64,000 nucleotides of DNA from Alsobacter sp046349155 (GTDB lineage Bacteria; Pseudomonadota; Alphaproteobacteria; Rhizobiales; Beijerinckiaceae), in contig JAXMCW010000006.1 in assembly GCA_046349155.1 (NCBI GenBank), positions 62,001 to 126,000 of the forward strand, written 5' to 3'. Numbering within the stretch: the first letter of the stretch is position 1; every line of letters begins with the position of its first letter. The notes under the pieces were generated by a model. It was not told the DNA's origin. It saw nothing but the letters and a program-made list of their open reading frames with translations, and ran no database searches. Below, in pieces: positions 27,527-35,990 of this stretch. A program made the translations under genes and the position numbers.

Positions 27527-28848
27527 TGCGCAAGCTCTCACTGCTGATGCTGGGTGTGGCCCTCGGGGCGGGCACCGCGACCCTCGCGACCCAGAGCCGA
27601 CTGCTCTCCGCGACGGCCGTGGCCGCGGCCTCCGATACCTACCGGCAGCTGAACCTGTTCGGTGACGTGTTCGAGAAGATCCGGACCGACTACGTCGAGA
27701 AGCCCGACGAGGGCAAGCTGATCGAATCCGCCATCAACGGCATGCTCTCGGGCCTCGACCCGCATTCGAGCTACATGGACGCCAAGAGCTTCCGTGACAT
27801 GCAGGTGCAGACGCGCGGCGAGTTCGGCGGCCTCGGCATCGAGGTGACGATGGAAGACGGCCTCATCAAGGTCGTCACCCCGATCGACGACACTCCGGCC
27901 TCGCGTGCCGGCGTGATGGCGGGCGACGTGATCACCGCAATCGACGACGAGGCCGTGCAGGGCCTCACCCTGAACCAGGCCGTCGACAAGATGCGCGGGG
28001 CGGTCAACTCTTCCGTGCGGCTCAAGATCAACCGCAAGGGCGTAAGCGACCCGGTGGAGCTCAAGCTCACGCGCGACGTGATCCGGATCCGGTCGGTCCG
28101 GTCGCGCAGCGAGGGCGACGTGGGCTATATCCGCATCACCCAGTTCAACGAGCAGACCTTCGACGGCCTGAAGAACTCGATCGACACGATCAACAAGGAC
28201 GTCGGGGCGGACAAGCTCAAGGGCTACGTGATCGACCTGCGCAACAATCCGGGCGGCCTGCTCGATCAGGCCATCTCGGTGTCCGACGCCTTCCTTGAGA
28301 AGGGCGAGATCGTCTCGACCCGCGGCCGCAACGCCGACGAGACGCAGCGCTACAACGCCCGGCCGGGCGACCTGACCAAGGGCAAGCCGGTCGTCGTCCT
28401 GGTTAACGGCGGCTCGGCCTCCGCCTCCGAGATCGTGGCCGGCGCCCTGCAGGACCACAAGCGCGCGACCATCATCGGCACGCGCTCCTTCGGCAAGGGC
28501 TCGGTCCAGACCATCATCCCGCTCGGCTCGAACGGCGCGGTGCGGCTCACGACGGCGCGCTACTACACGCCGTCCGGCCGCTCGATCCAGGCCAAGGGAA
28601 TCGAGCCGGACGTGCAGGTGACCAACGACGTCCCGGCCGAGCTCAAGGGCAAGGACGAGACCAAGGGCGAGGCGAGCCTGAAGGGGCACCTCAAGAACGG
28701 CGACGACGAGCAGGGCGGCAGCTCCGCCTACGTGCCGCCGGACCCCAAGAACGACAAGCAGCTCAACTTCGCCTTCGACCTGCTGCGCGGGGTGAAGGTG
28801 AACGACGCCCGCTCCACCGCGCCGGGCGCCGCCACCAACCCGAATTAA
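27523..28848 (+). CDS. ctpA: Carboxy-terminal processing protease (S41)
   Basis: Periplasmic serine protease of 441 residues. It has an N-terminal signal/anchor segment (4-24), a PDZ domain (about 100-175, GGLGIEVTMEDG...TPASRAGVMAGD) and the S41 catalytic domain. Catalytic Ser300 lies in NGGSASASEI, with Lys325 in SFGKGS 25 residues later, the correct dyad spacing. A charged Lys/Glu/Asp linker at 390-420 precedes the C-terminus. The start is the first of two tandem ATGs and overlaps the envC stop. Such proteases process lipoproteins and cell-wall enzymes. Confidence 0.95.
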   Translation: MMRKLSLLMLGVALGAGTATLATQSRLLSATAVAAASDTYRQLNLFGDVFEKIRTDYVEKPDEGKLIESAINGMLSGLDPHSSYMDAKSFRDMQVQTRGEFGGLGIEVTMEDGLIKVVTPIDDTPASRAGVMAGDVITAIDDEAVQGLTLNQAVDKMRGAVNSSVRLKINRKGVSDPVELKLTRDVIRIRSVRSRSEGDVGYIRITQFNEQTFDGLKNSIDTINKDVGADKLKGYVIDLRNNPGGLLDQAISVSDAFLEKGEIVSTRGRNADETQRYNARPGDLTKGKPVVVLVNGGSASASEIVAGALQDHKRATIIGTRSFGKGSVQTIIPLGSNGAVRLTTARYYTPSGRSIQAKGIEPDVQVTNDVPAELKGKDETKGEASLKGHLKNGDDEQGGSSAYVPPDPKNDKQLNFAFDLLRGVKVNDARSTAPGAATNPN

Positions 28849-28911
28849 GCGGGGTCCTGCTTTCTGCCTGCCCGAGTGTTGCAAGCAGGAATCGCCTCGG
28901 ACGTTTCGTGC

Positions 28912-28945
28912 GCAGCGGCGGCCTTCCGGGCGCCGCTGCCGTCTT
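28912..28945 (+). terminator. Putative intrinsic terminator after ctpA
   Basis: A strong hairpin: GCAGCGGCG at 28912-28920 pairs with CGCCGCTGC at 28931-28939 around a 10-base loop, followed by a short T-containing stretch (gtctttcg). It lies 64 bases after the ctpA stop and before yibQ, so it probably ends or attenuates the proBA-ctpA transcripts. The T run is short, so strength is uncertain. Confidence 0.6.
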
Positions 28946-29053
28946 TCGTCATTGCCGTGCCTCAAATGCGGTGGTTGTTTCAATCAAGCCGATTCGGCTG
29001 CCTCCCTTGACCGCGTCGAGCCTTGGGTCGGAGGCCGCATTCCAATCTGACGC

Positions 29054-30277
29054 GTGAGAAGGGTCTTGACGCTCGGCCACGACGAACTCACCCGCCCGCT
29101 GGGCCTGGAGAAGGCGGCCGTCAAGACGCGCCGTCTCCCCGCCCTGCCATGGCCCCAGATCGTGGTCGGCCTGCTCTCCGCCCTCGTCGTCGCGCTGGTG
29201 CTCTGGCTCGCGCTGGTGCGCGATCCCTATGGCGGCGAGCCCTTCGCCATCGCCACCATCGAACGGGCCCCGCCCGCGCCCCCGCCCGCCGCCAATGAGA
29301 CCGAGAAGCCGGCCGCCTCCGTCGCCGAGGCGCAGCCCGACGCCGCGCCGAAGGAGCGCATGACGGCGGGCGAGATGGAGCAGATGAGCGGGGTCAAGGT
29401 GACGCGCGGCGCCGGCGGCGAGGCGCCGCAGGGCATCGTGATCCAGGTTCCCCAGCCCGGCGACGTCAAGCTGCCGCCGGCTCCCGACAAGCGCCTCGTC
29501 GAGCGCTCGCGCCACGGCGTGCTCCCCAAGGTGGCCGCAGACGGCGCGCGGCCGGCAGACGTCTACGCCCGGCCCGTGACGCCCTTCACGGGCAAGGTGG
29601 TGGGCCGCATCGCCCTGGTGGTGGGCGGGCTGGGACTCAGCCAGACCGCGACCAGCGACGCCATCGTCAAGCTGCCCGGCGCCGTCACCCTGGCCTTCGC
29701 TCCCTACGGCACCGACGTCGAGCGGCAGGCGGCGCGCGCGCGGGAGGACGGCCACGAGCTGATGCTCCAGGTCCCGATGGAGCCCTTCGACTATCCCGAC
29801 AACGATCCCGGCCCGCATACGCTGACGACGGGCGGGCAGCCCTCGGAGACGATGGACAAGCTCTATTGGGTGATGAGCCGCTTCCCCGGCTATGTCGGGG
29901 TGATGAACTACATGGGCGGCAAGTTCACGTCGAACGACGCGGCGCTGGCACCCGTGCTGCGCGACGTCGGCTCGCGCGGCCTCGTGTATCTCGACGACGG
30001 CACCTCCGCCCGAAGCCTCGCCCCCACCATCGCGGGCAGCTTCAAGCTGCCGGCGGCGAAGGCCGACGGACTCGTGGACGGCGTGCCCAAGGGCAGCGCG
30101 ATCGACGACCAGCTCGCCCGGCTCGAGACGATCGCGCGCGAGAAGGGCACGGCCATCGGAACGGCCTCGGCGCTGCCCGTCAGCGTCGACCGCATCGCCG
30201 CCTGGGCCAAGACCCTGGAGGCCAAGGGCCTGCAGCTCGTGCCCGTGAGCGCGGCCATCGCCCGGCCCGGGCGCTGA
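29054..30277 (+). CDS. Divergent polysaccharide deacetylase family protein (YibQ-like)
   Basis: 407-residue membrane-anchored periplasmic protein. A single hydrophobic anchor lies at about 35-55, then a Pro/Ala/Glu-rich linker, then a divergent polysaccharide-deacetylase domain (about 185-400) with RIALVVGGLGLS, QVPMEPFDYP, NYMGGKFTSN and YLDDGTSA. The gene classically sits behind envC and ctpA, as here, pointing to peptidoglycan metabolism. Start is uncertain: the GTG at 29054 has no clear ribosome-binding site; a downstream TTG is possible. Confidence 0.85.
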   Translation: MRRVLTLGHDELTRPLGLEKAAVKTRRLPALPWPQIVVGLLSALVVALVLWLALVRDPYGGEPFAIATIERAPPAPPPAANETEKPAASVAEAQPDAAPKERMTAGEMEQMSGVKVTRGAGGEAPQGIVIQVPQPGDVKLPPAPDKRLVERSRHGVLPKVAADGARPADVYARPVTPFTGKVVGRIALVVGGLGLSQTATSDAIVKLPGAVTLAFAPYGTDVERQAARAREDGHELMLQVPMEPFDYPDNDPGPHTLTTGGQPSETMDKLYWVMSRFPGYVGVMNYMGGKFTSNDAALAPVLRDVGSRGLVYLDDGTSARSLAPTIAGSFKLPAAKADGLVDGVPKGSAIDDQLARLETIAREKGTAIGTASALPVSVDRIAAWAKTLEAKGLQLVPVSAAIARPGR

Positions 30278-30298
30278 ACGCATCCAGCCGAGGTGAGC

Positions 30299-30805
30299 AT
30301 GAGCCGCGCCTTCGAGGACCTGCCCTACCGGCCCTGCGTGGGCGTGATGCTCGTCAACCGCGAGGGCCTCGTCTTCCTCGGCCAGCGCAAGGCCGAGGCC
30401 GGGCCGGAGCACGTGGACGACACCTATTCCTGGCAGATGCCGCAGGGCGGCATCGACGACGGCGAGGCGCCCGAGTCCGCCGCGCGCCGCGAGCTCCACG
30501 AGGAGACCAACGTGCGCAGCGTCTCGCTCATCGCCGAGGCCCCGTCCTGGTTCTCCTACGACCTGCCGCCCGACGTCGCGGGCAAGGCCTGGAAGGGCCG
30601 CTACCGTGGCCAGACGCAGAAATGGTTTGCCTATCGCTTCGAGGGCGAGGAGAGCGAGATCGACATCGGCGCGCCCGCCGGCCACAAGCCGGAATTCTCG
30701 GCCTGGCGCTGGGAGCGCCTGGAGCGCCTGCCGGCGCTGATCATCCCGTTCAAGCGCCCGGTCTACGAGCAGGTCGTCGCCGTCTTCGCGCCCTTGCTGC
30801 GCTGA
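30299..30805 (+). CDS. rppH: RNA pyrophosphohydrolase (Nudix)
   Basis: Removes pyrophosphate from 5' ends of RNA, triggering decay. The 168-residue protein carries the full Nudix box GGIDDGEAPESAARRELHEE and TNV, plus RppH-specific YRPCVGVMLVN near the start and TQKWFAYRF. The ATG has GAGG five bases upstream. Its stop abuts the convergent DMT transporter stop with no intervening base. Confidence 0.95.
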   Translation: MSRAFEDLPYRPCVGVMLVNREGLVFLGQRKAEAGPEHVDDTYSWQMPQGGIDDGEAPESAARRELHEETNVRSVSLIAEAPSWFSYDLPPDVAGKAWKGRYRGQTQKWFAYRFEGEESEIDIGAPAGHKPEFSAWRWERLERLPALIIPFKRPVYEQVVAVFAPLLR

Positions 30806-31759
30806 TCAGGCGGCCTCCGTCCGGCCCCGCCCGATCAACCGCCGCGCCAGCGCGGGCCCGCGCCGGTCGATGGCGGCGAGGCCGAGGGCGACCAACGCCA
30901 TGCCCGCGACATCCCGCGCGCCGAGCCGTTCCCCCAGCACCAGCGCGCCGAGCAGGATGGCGCTCGGGGGGATGAGGAAGGTCACGAGCATGATGTTCGT
31001 CGCGCCCGCCCCGCCGAGGATGCGAAAGAAGATGAGATAGGCGAAGGCCGTGCAGAGCACCCCGAGCGCCACGAGCGCCGCCCAGGAGACGGCGTGCGGC
31101 ATGGGCAGGGTCCAGGGCCGGTCCGCCAGCAGCACGACCGGCAGCATCACCAGGCTTGAAGCCGACAGCTGGCCGAAGGCGGCCTGGGCCGGCTTCACGC
31201 CCATGCGGGCGAAGCGCCTGCCGAACACGCTGGAAAAAGCGTAGGAGACCGCCGCCGCGAGGCAGGCCAGTTCCGCCGCGACATGGCGGTCGAGCGAGGC
31301 CAGCAGTTCCGGGCCGAGCATCACGGCCACGCCCGCGAAGCCGAGCAGCACGCCGGCGAGGCGCGGCGGCGTGAGCTTCTCGTCCGTCGTGAGGGCGTTC
31401 GCGACCAGCACGGTGAAGAGCGGCGTCGTCGCGTTGAGAATGGACGAGAGGCCGGCGCCGATCTGCGTCTGACCCCAGAAGATCAGGCTGAAGGGGATGA
31501 TGTTGTTGAGGAGGCCCATGCCCAGGAAGTCGCGCCACACCGGCAGGCCCGCGGGCACGGCGACCCGGATCGCCCTGAGCACGGCGAGCAGGCACAGGGA
31601 GGCCAGCGCCACGCGCCCGAATACGAGGCTGAATGGGGGGATGTCCGCCACGGCGACCTTGCTGAACAGGAAGGAACAGCCCCAGATGAGCGAGAGGGCC
31701 ACGAGCATGGCCCACTCGACGCCGGTCATCGGCCGCGCCTGATTCGTCCCCGTCGCCAT
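30806..31759 (-). CDS. EamA/DMT-superfamily transporter
   Basis: 317-residue inner-membrane protein with ten predicted helices arranged as two EamA repeats (about 15-145 and 160-295). Recognisable segments include SLIWGCSFLFSKVAV and IPFSLIFWGQTQIGAGLSSILNATTPLFTVLVA, typical of DMT metabolite exporters. Substrate unknown. The ATG at 31759 is preferred over the upstream in-frame ATG at 31816 because it gives the normal short cytoplasmic N-terminus. The C-terminus is basic (RRLIGRGRTEAA). Confidence 0.87.
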   Translation of the reverse strand: MATGTNQARPMTGVEWAMLVALSLIWGCSFLFSKVAVADIPPFSLVFGRVALASLCLLAVLRAIRVAVPAGLPVWRDFLGMGLLNNIIPFSLIFWGQTQIGAGLSSILNATTPLFTVLVANALTTDEKLTPPRLAGVLLGFAGVAVMLGPELLASLDRHVAAELACLAAAVSYAFSSVFGRRFARMGVKPAQAAFGQLSASSLVMLPVVLLADRPWTLPMPHAVSWAALVALGVLCTAFAYLIFFRILGGAGATNIMLVTFLIPPSAILLGALVLGERLGARDVAGMALVALGLAAIDRRGPALARRLIGRGRTEAA

Positions 31760-31906
31760 GCCCGTTCCCGCCCGCGTCCGCCGCCCGGGGCCTTGTGCCA
31801 TCGCCTCGCCCGGCATGCCACCCGAAAACCCGGGGGCGGGACGCCACCGCCCTTCAGGCGGAGCGCAGGCCGGGCTGCGGCCCGAAAGGGTCAGGATTCC
31901 AGCAGC

Positions 31907-32353
31907 CTAGCGTCGCCAGCCGCGCGCGTTGAGGCCACCGGGAGGCGCGAGGGGCATGGAGGGCTGCCACCCACCGGCCGCGCCTGCGATGCCGCCCACG
32001 CCGATCGAGACGCCCGGGCCGCCGCCGCCCGCGGCTATCCCGCCTCCCGTCCCGACCGCGGCGCCTGTCCCCGCCGCTCCGGTCCCGCTCGTCGTCCCCT
32101 GGCCGCCGATCTGCACCTGCGCGTCGATGTAGAGCGGCGGCTGCTGGGGCGAGCCGGGCAGTTCCGCGCAGGGATGCCAGGACCGCGCGACGACGGGCGC
32201 GCCACGCGGGGGCGCCGGAGGATCGACGACGGCAAAGGAGCCATAGTCGGCGCAGCGCGGGTCTGCGCCGGCCTGGATCTGCTGGGCCGTCGCGGACGAC
32301 GCGAAAGCGAGGCTCGCGACCCCTGCCAGGGCCAGGGCGATAGGCAGGCGCAT
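31907..32353 (-). CDS. Small secreted glycine-rich protein
   Basis: 148-residue hypothetical protein with a clear Sec signal peptide (about 1-24, ending SATAQQ). Its mature region has two cysteines (in PRCADY and HPCAEL) that could form a disulfide, then a Gly/Thr/Ala-rich low-complexity segment (about 85-135). I recognise no family. Its codon usage and third-position GC match the neighbours, and the signal peptide supports it being real. It lies alone between the transporter and the two-component genes. Confidence 0.6.
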   Translation of the reverse strand: MRLPIALALAGVASLAFASSATAQQIQAGADPRCADYGSFAVVDPPAPPRGAPVVARSWHPCAELPGSPQQPPLYIDAQVQIGGQGTTSGTGAAGTGAAVGTGGGIAAGGGGPGVSIGVGGIAGAAGGWQPSMPLAPPGGLNARGWRR

Positions 32354-32524
32354 GGACGCTCCTTCGAGACGCCTCACCATAGCGCGTGAGCGTTAATGGC
32401 GGCCCTCCAAAACCCCGCCCATTCGACCGAGCCCGGGACCCTAGAGCCGCGGAGGGTCGGTCTCGCCCCGCGATCATCGGAACTCGCCTCCCGCCATGAC
32501 GGCCGGGGACGGGCGGGCGGGTTG

Positions 32525-33220
32525 CTACGGCATCGGCTCCGTGGCCACGAGCCGGTATCCGATCCCCGTCTCGGTGACGATGCAGGCGGGCCGCTCGGGA
32601 TCGGCCTCGATCTTCTGGCGGATCTGGCGCACGTAGACCCGCAGATATTGCACGTCGACCTCTGGCCCCCAGACCTCCTGCATGATGGCGCGGTGGGTCA
32701 GGATCCTGCCGGCATGGAGGGCCAGTAGCCGCAGGATCTCCCATTCCTTGTTGGAGAGGCGGACCTCCTGGCCGTCGCGCGTGACGAGCCGCCGTGTGAG
32801 ATCGATGACCAGGCCGCCCGAGCGGATGACGGTGCTGGCGCCCTGCTGCTGCACGGCATGGCGGAGCGCCGTGCGCATCCGGGCCACGAGTTCGGCCATG
32901 CCGAAGGGCTTGGTGAGATAGTCGTCCGCGCCGAGTTCGAGGGCGGTCACCTTGCCGCGCTCGTCGCCGCGGCTCGACAGAACGATGATGGGCGGCACGG
33001 GGCCGGCCTCGCGCCAGCGACGGATCAGGTGCAGGCCATCCGTGTCGGGCAGGCCGAGGTCGAGCAGGACGAGGTCAGGCTTCGCCTCGTCGAACGCAGC
33101 CAGGGCCTGAGCGCCGGTGGCGGCCTCCACGACGCGGTAGCCATGGGGCGCGAGGCCCGTGCACAGGAGCCGCCGCAGCGAGCGGTCGTCCTCGACCAGC
33201 AGGACGGGGATCTCGCTCAT
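32525..33220 (-). CDS. kdpE: OmpR-family response regulator, KdpE-like
   Basis: 231-residue regulator. The receiver domain has acidic residues in LVEDD, the phosphoacceptor Asp in LVLLDLGLPD and Lys in YLTKPF. A winged-helix DNA-binding domain with LSNKEWEILRLLALHAGRI and VQYLRVYVRQIRQKIE follows. It is KdpE-like in sequence. Its start overlaps the sensor kinase stop by four bases, so the pair is co-translated. No kdpFABC genes are present in the window. Confidence 0.9.
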   Translation of the reverse strand: MSEIPVLLVEDDRSLRRLLCTGLAPHGYRVVEAATGAQALAAFDEAKPDLVLLDLGLPDTDGLHLIRRWREAGPVPPIIVLSSRGDERGKVTALELGADDYLTKPFGMAELVARMRTALRHAVQQQGASTVIRSGGLVIDLTRRLVTRDGQEVRLSNKEWEILRLLALHAGRILTHRAIMQEVWGPEVDVQYLRVYVRQIRQKIEADPERPACIVTETGIGYRLVATEPMP

Positions 33221-34755
33221 GCCAGCGCCACCGCCGGGGCCAGCGCCGCCGACGCGGGAAAGCGCACGACGAACGCCGCGCCTTGCCCGCCCTCCGGTTC
33301 CGTGGCCTCGATCGTGCCGCCGAGCGCGGCGACGAAGCCCCGGCAGATGGAGAGACCCACGCCCGACCCCGCGGGCCGGTGGTCGCCCGCGCGCACCTGG
33401 TAGAACAGGTCGAAGACGCGCTCTCGCTCGGCCGCCGGGATGCCGGGCCCTGAATCAGCGACGCGGATCTCGGCGCCGCCCTCCGGCGTCGGACCGGCCG
33501 CGACGCGGATGGACGATCCTGGCGGGGCGAATTTCGCGGCGTTCTCGACGAGGTTGGCGATCACCTGTTCGAGCAGGACCGGGTCGAGGTCGAAGAGCGG
33601 CAGGCCGGGCGCCAGGCGCAGGGCCACGTGGTGGTCGCGCGTGAGCGCGGCCGTCTTTCCGAGCGCCGCGCCGATGACCTCGCCGAGATCGGTCGGCTCG
33701 CGGCGCGGCGACAGGGCGCCGGCCTCCAGGCGAGCCATGTCCAGGAGGTTGGTGACGAAGCGCTCCATGCGCCGCGCCTCGTCTTCCATGGTGGCCGCCA
33801 GCTCCGCCCGCTGGGCTTCGTCATAGGAGGGCCCATAGGCGCGAAGGGCCGTGACGGCCGCGAGGATCGAGGCGAGGGGGGTCTTCAGGTCGTGCGACAG
33901 CGAGTTGAGGAGCGACGAGCGCAGCCGCTCGCGCTCGGCTGTCACCTGCGCCTCGTCGCGCTCGGCGGCGAGGCGGATGCGCGACAGGGCCACCGCGGTC
34001 TGGTCGGCCAGCGCCTGCAGCATGCGCTCCTGCCGGGGCGCCAGCGCCATGGCTTCGCCCGGGCGCGACAGGCCGAGCACGCCGACGCGCCCGGCCTCCG
34101 TCTCCAGGGGAACGAAGTAGCCGCTGCCGAGCCTGAGGAGCCGGGCCTCCTCGCTTCGCCCCGTCTCCGGCCATGGCCCGGTCAGGGCCGCGACCTCGAA
34201 GTCCTCGAGCGGACGGGCGAGAACCGACGGCGTGTCCAGCCGCAGCGTCCCCGACGTGTCGAGGACGAGGACCGTGCCGTCCCCGGCCAGCAGCCGGCCC
34301 GTCGCCTCCGCTGCGGCCTGGGCGACCTCCCGTTCGGAGGTCAGGCGAGCCAGGGTGCGGCTGAAGGCGTAGAGCTGTTCCGTGATCGCGCCGCGCTGGC
34401 GGACCTGGCGGGCCCGCAGCCGTGCGATCGCGGCGAGGTTCGACGTGATCAGGGCCGCGACCAGGAACAGCGCGAGCGCCACGACGTGCTTGGGCTCGGA
34501 GATGGCGAGCGTGTAGAGCGGCGGCAGGAAGAAGAAGTTGTAGGCGAGCACGCTCGCGAGGCAGGCCGCCAGCGCAGGCCCGGGGCCGAATCGCGCGGCC
34601 ACCGCGATGACCGCGACGAGGAAGACGAGGTCGACGTTCTCGAGCCCCGCCACCGGCTCGAGGAGCAGCGCGGCGGCGAGCGCCGCGAGGACGGCAAGCG
34701 CGGCCTTGGCGTAGCGCGCCTGCGTCGATGTGTCCTCGCCGGCTTCCGTCTCCAT
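33217..34755 (-). CDS. kdpD: KdpD-like sensor histidine kinase lacking the N-terminal KdpD domain
   Basis: 512-residue inner-membrane kinase against about 890 for full KdpD. It starts directly at the four-helix DUF4118 membrane region (about 15-110; AYNFFFLPPLYTL is the KdpD hallmark). A GAF-like domain (about 135-260), the HisKA dimerisation helix with His288 in LSHDLKTPLAS, and the HATPase domain with VENAAKFAP, DSGPGIP and GSGVGLSIC follow. The N-terminal KdpD and Usp cytoplasmic domains, which sense nucleotide second messengers and K+ status, are missing. Full-length open reading from ATG shows this is a natural short form, not a frameshift remnant visible in the sequence. Confidence 0.88.
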   Translation of the reverse strand: METEAGEDTSTQARYAKAALAVLAALAAALLLEPVAGLENVDLVFLVAVIAVAARFGPGPALAACLASVLAYNFFFLPPLYTLAISEPKHVVALALFLVAALITSNLAAIARLRARQVRQRGAITEQLYAFSRTLARLTSEREVAQAAAEATGRLLAGDGTVLVLDTSGTLRLDTPSVLARPLEDFEVAALTGPWPETGRSEEARLLRLGSGYFVPLETEAGRVGVLGLSRPGEAMALAPRQERMLQALADQTAVALSRIRLAAERDEAQVTAERERLRSSLLNSLSHDLKTPLASILAAVTALRAYGPSYDEAQRAELAATMEDEARRMERFVTNLLDMARLEAGALSPRREPTDLGEVIGAALGKTAALTRDHHVALRLAPGLPLFDLDPVLLEQVIANLVENAAKFAPPGSSIRVAAGPTPEGGAEIRVADSGPGIPAAERERVFDLFYQVRAGDHRPAGSGVGLSICRGFVAALGGTIEATEPEGGQGAAFVVRFPASAALAPAVALA

Positions 34756-34926
34756 GGGCCCCTCTGCGCGGACGTGTCATAGCATGGGGCCGGCGCCGGT
34801 TTCACCAGGCCCGGCCCCCGCCTCGGCCCGACCCGGTACAAAGGTGCTGGTGACAGCGGCGGCCGGCCTCGTCACACTCGGCCTTGGCCGCCCGCCGAGA
34901 ACGGGCGGCGCGAGGAACGCACGCCC

Positions 34927-35976
34927 ATGAGTGAACCCGTGAGCCAGGCGGCCCCGTCGCCGGCGCGTCCCCTGCCCGTCGGCGGGCGCGCGGGGCTGAC
35001 GCTGCACCAGCTCCAGATCTTCTGCGCGGTCGCGCAGGCGCAGACGCTGACCAAGGCGGGCAAGCAGCTCGAACTCGCCCAGCCTTCGATCTCGCAGCAG
35101 ATCTCGAAGCTGGAGCGCAGCGTCGGGGTGAGGCTCTTCGAGCGCACCAATACCCGCATGGTGCTCACCGACGCCGGGCATTTCCTGCTGCGTCGCGCGC
35201 TGCACATCCTGTCCGCCGTCGACGAGGCCGAAGCGGGCCTGCTGGCCTTCGCCGAGGGGTCGAGCGGCGTCGTTCGGGTGGCGGGGGTCAACTCCGTGCT
35301 GCGCCACCTGCTGCCCCCCGCCCTCGCGTCGCTCGAGGGGAGCCTGCCGGGCATCGAGGTCCACGTGCACGAGGTTTCGCCCAGCGAGGCGCTGGACCTG
35401 CTCTATTCCCGCCGCGTGACGGTGGGCCTGATCGCCTCGAACTCGGTCTCGCAGAGCAGCGTCGGCTTCACCCAGCGTCCCGTGGTGAGCGATCCCTACG
35501 TGCTCGTGACGCCGGACTGGCTCGACCTCGCCGCCGTGCGGGACCCGGCCACGGAGCTCGACGAGCGCGCGCGGCGGGTACTCGACAATTGCATCCAGTT
35601 CAATTTCGGCACCCAGCACACCCAGCGGGTCGAGGACTGGTTCAACCGGATCCTGCCGTCCCACCGGGTCATCGCGCGCTGCCGCAGCTACGAGGTGGCG
35701 ATCGACATGGTGCGCGCCGGCCTCGGCGTCTGCCTCGCGCCGGCCATGACGGCCACGGACGACCGCGGCGTGCTGCAGGGCGTCAGGCTGTGGCGCTCGG
35801 GCCTGCCCGATCGCTCGACCGTGGCGATGTTCCCCGCGCAATATGCCCGGGTCGAGCCGGTGCGCAGCTTCCTTGCCGCGATCGAGGCTGCCGGACGCCG
35901 CGTCCCCGCCGCCCAGGGGGACCGCATCCCTCCCTTCATCGCCCTGTGCGACGGTGGCTGGCTGCCGGCCGAATAG
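34927..35976 (+). CDS. LysR-family transcriptional regulator
   Basis: 349-residue LTTR. After a 20-residue Pro/Ala extension comes the winged HTH (about 24-85) with LHQLQIFCAVAQAQTLTKAG and QPSISQQISKLE, then an effector-binding domain (about 110-310) with VRVAGVNSVLRHLLPPALASLE. Targets are unknown. It is divergent from the kdp-like operon (171 bases between starts), and that shared intergenic region is a plausible site of action. The C-terminus extends about 30 residues beyond the usual effector domain. Confidence 0.87.
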   Translation: MSEPVSQAAPSPARPLPVGGRAGLTLHQLQIFCAVAQAQTLTKAGKQLELAQPSISQQISKLERSVGVRLFERTNTRMVLTDAGHFLLRRALHILSAVDEAEAGLLAFAEGSSGVVRVAGVNSVLRHLLPPALASLEGSLPGIEVHVHEVSPSEALDLLYSRRVTVGLIASNSVSQSSVGFTQRPVVSDPYVLVTPDWLDLAAVRDPATELDERARRVLDNCIQFNFGTQHTQRVEDWFNRILPSHRVIARCRSYEVAIDMVRAGLGVCLAPAMTATDDRGVLQGVRLWRSGLPDRSTVAMFPAQYARVEPVRSFLAAIEAAGRRVPAAQGDRIPPFIALCDGGWLPAE

Positions 35977-35990
35977 CCGCCCGCGCGGGT

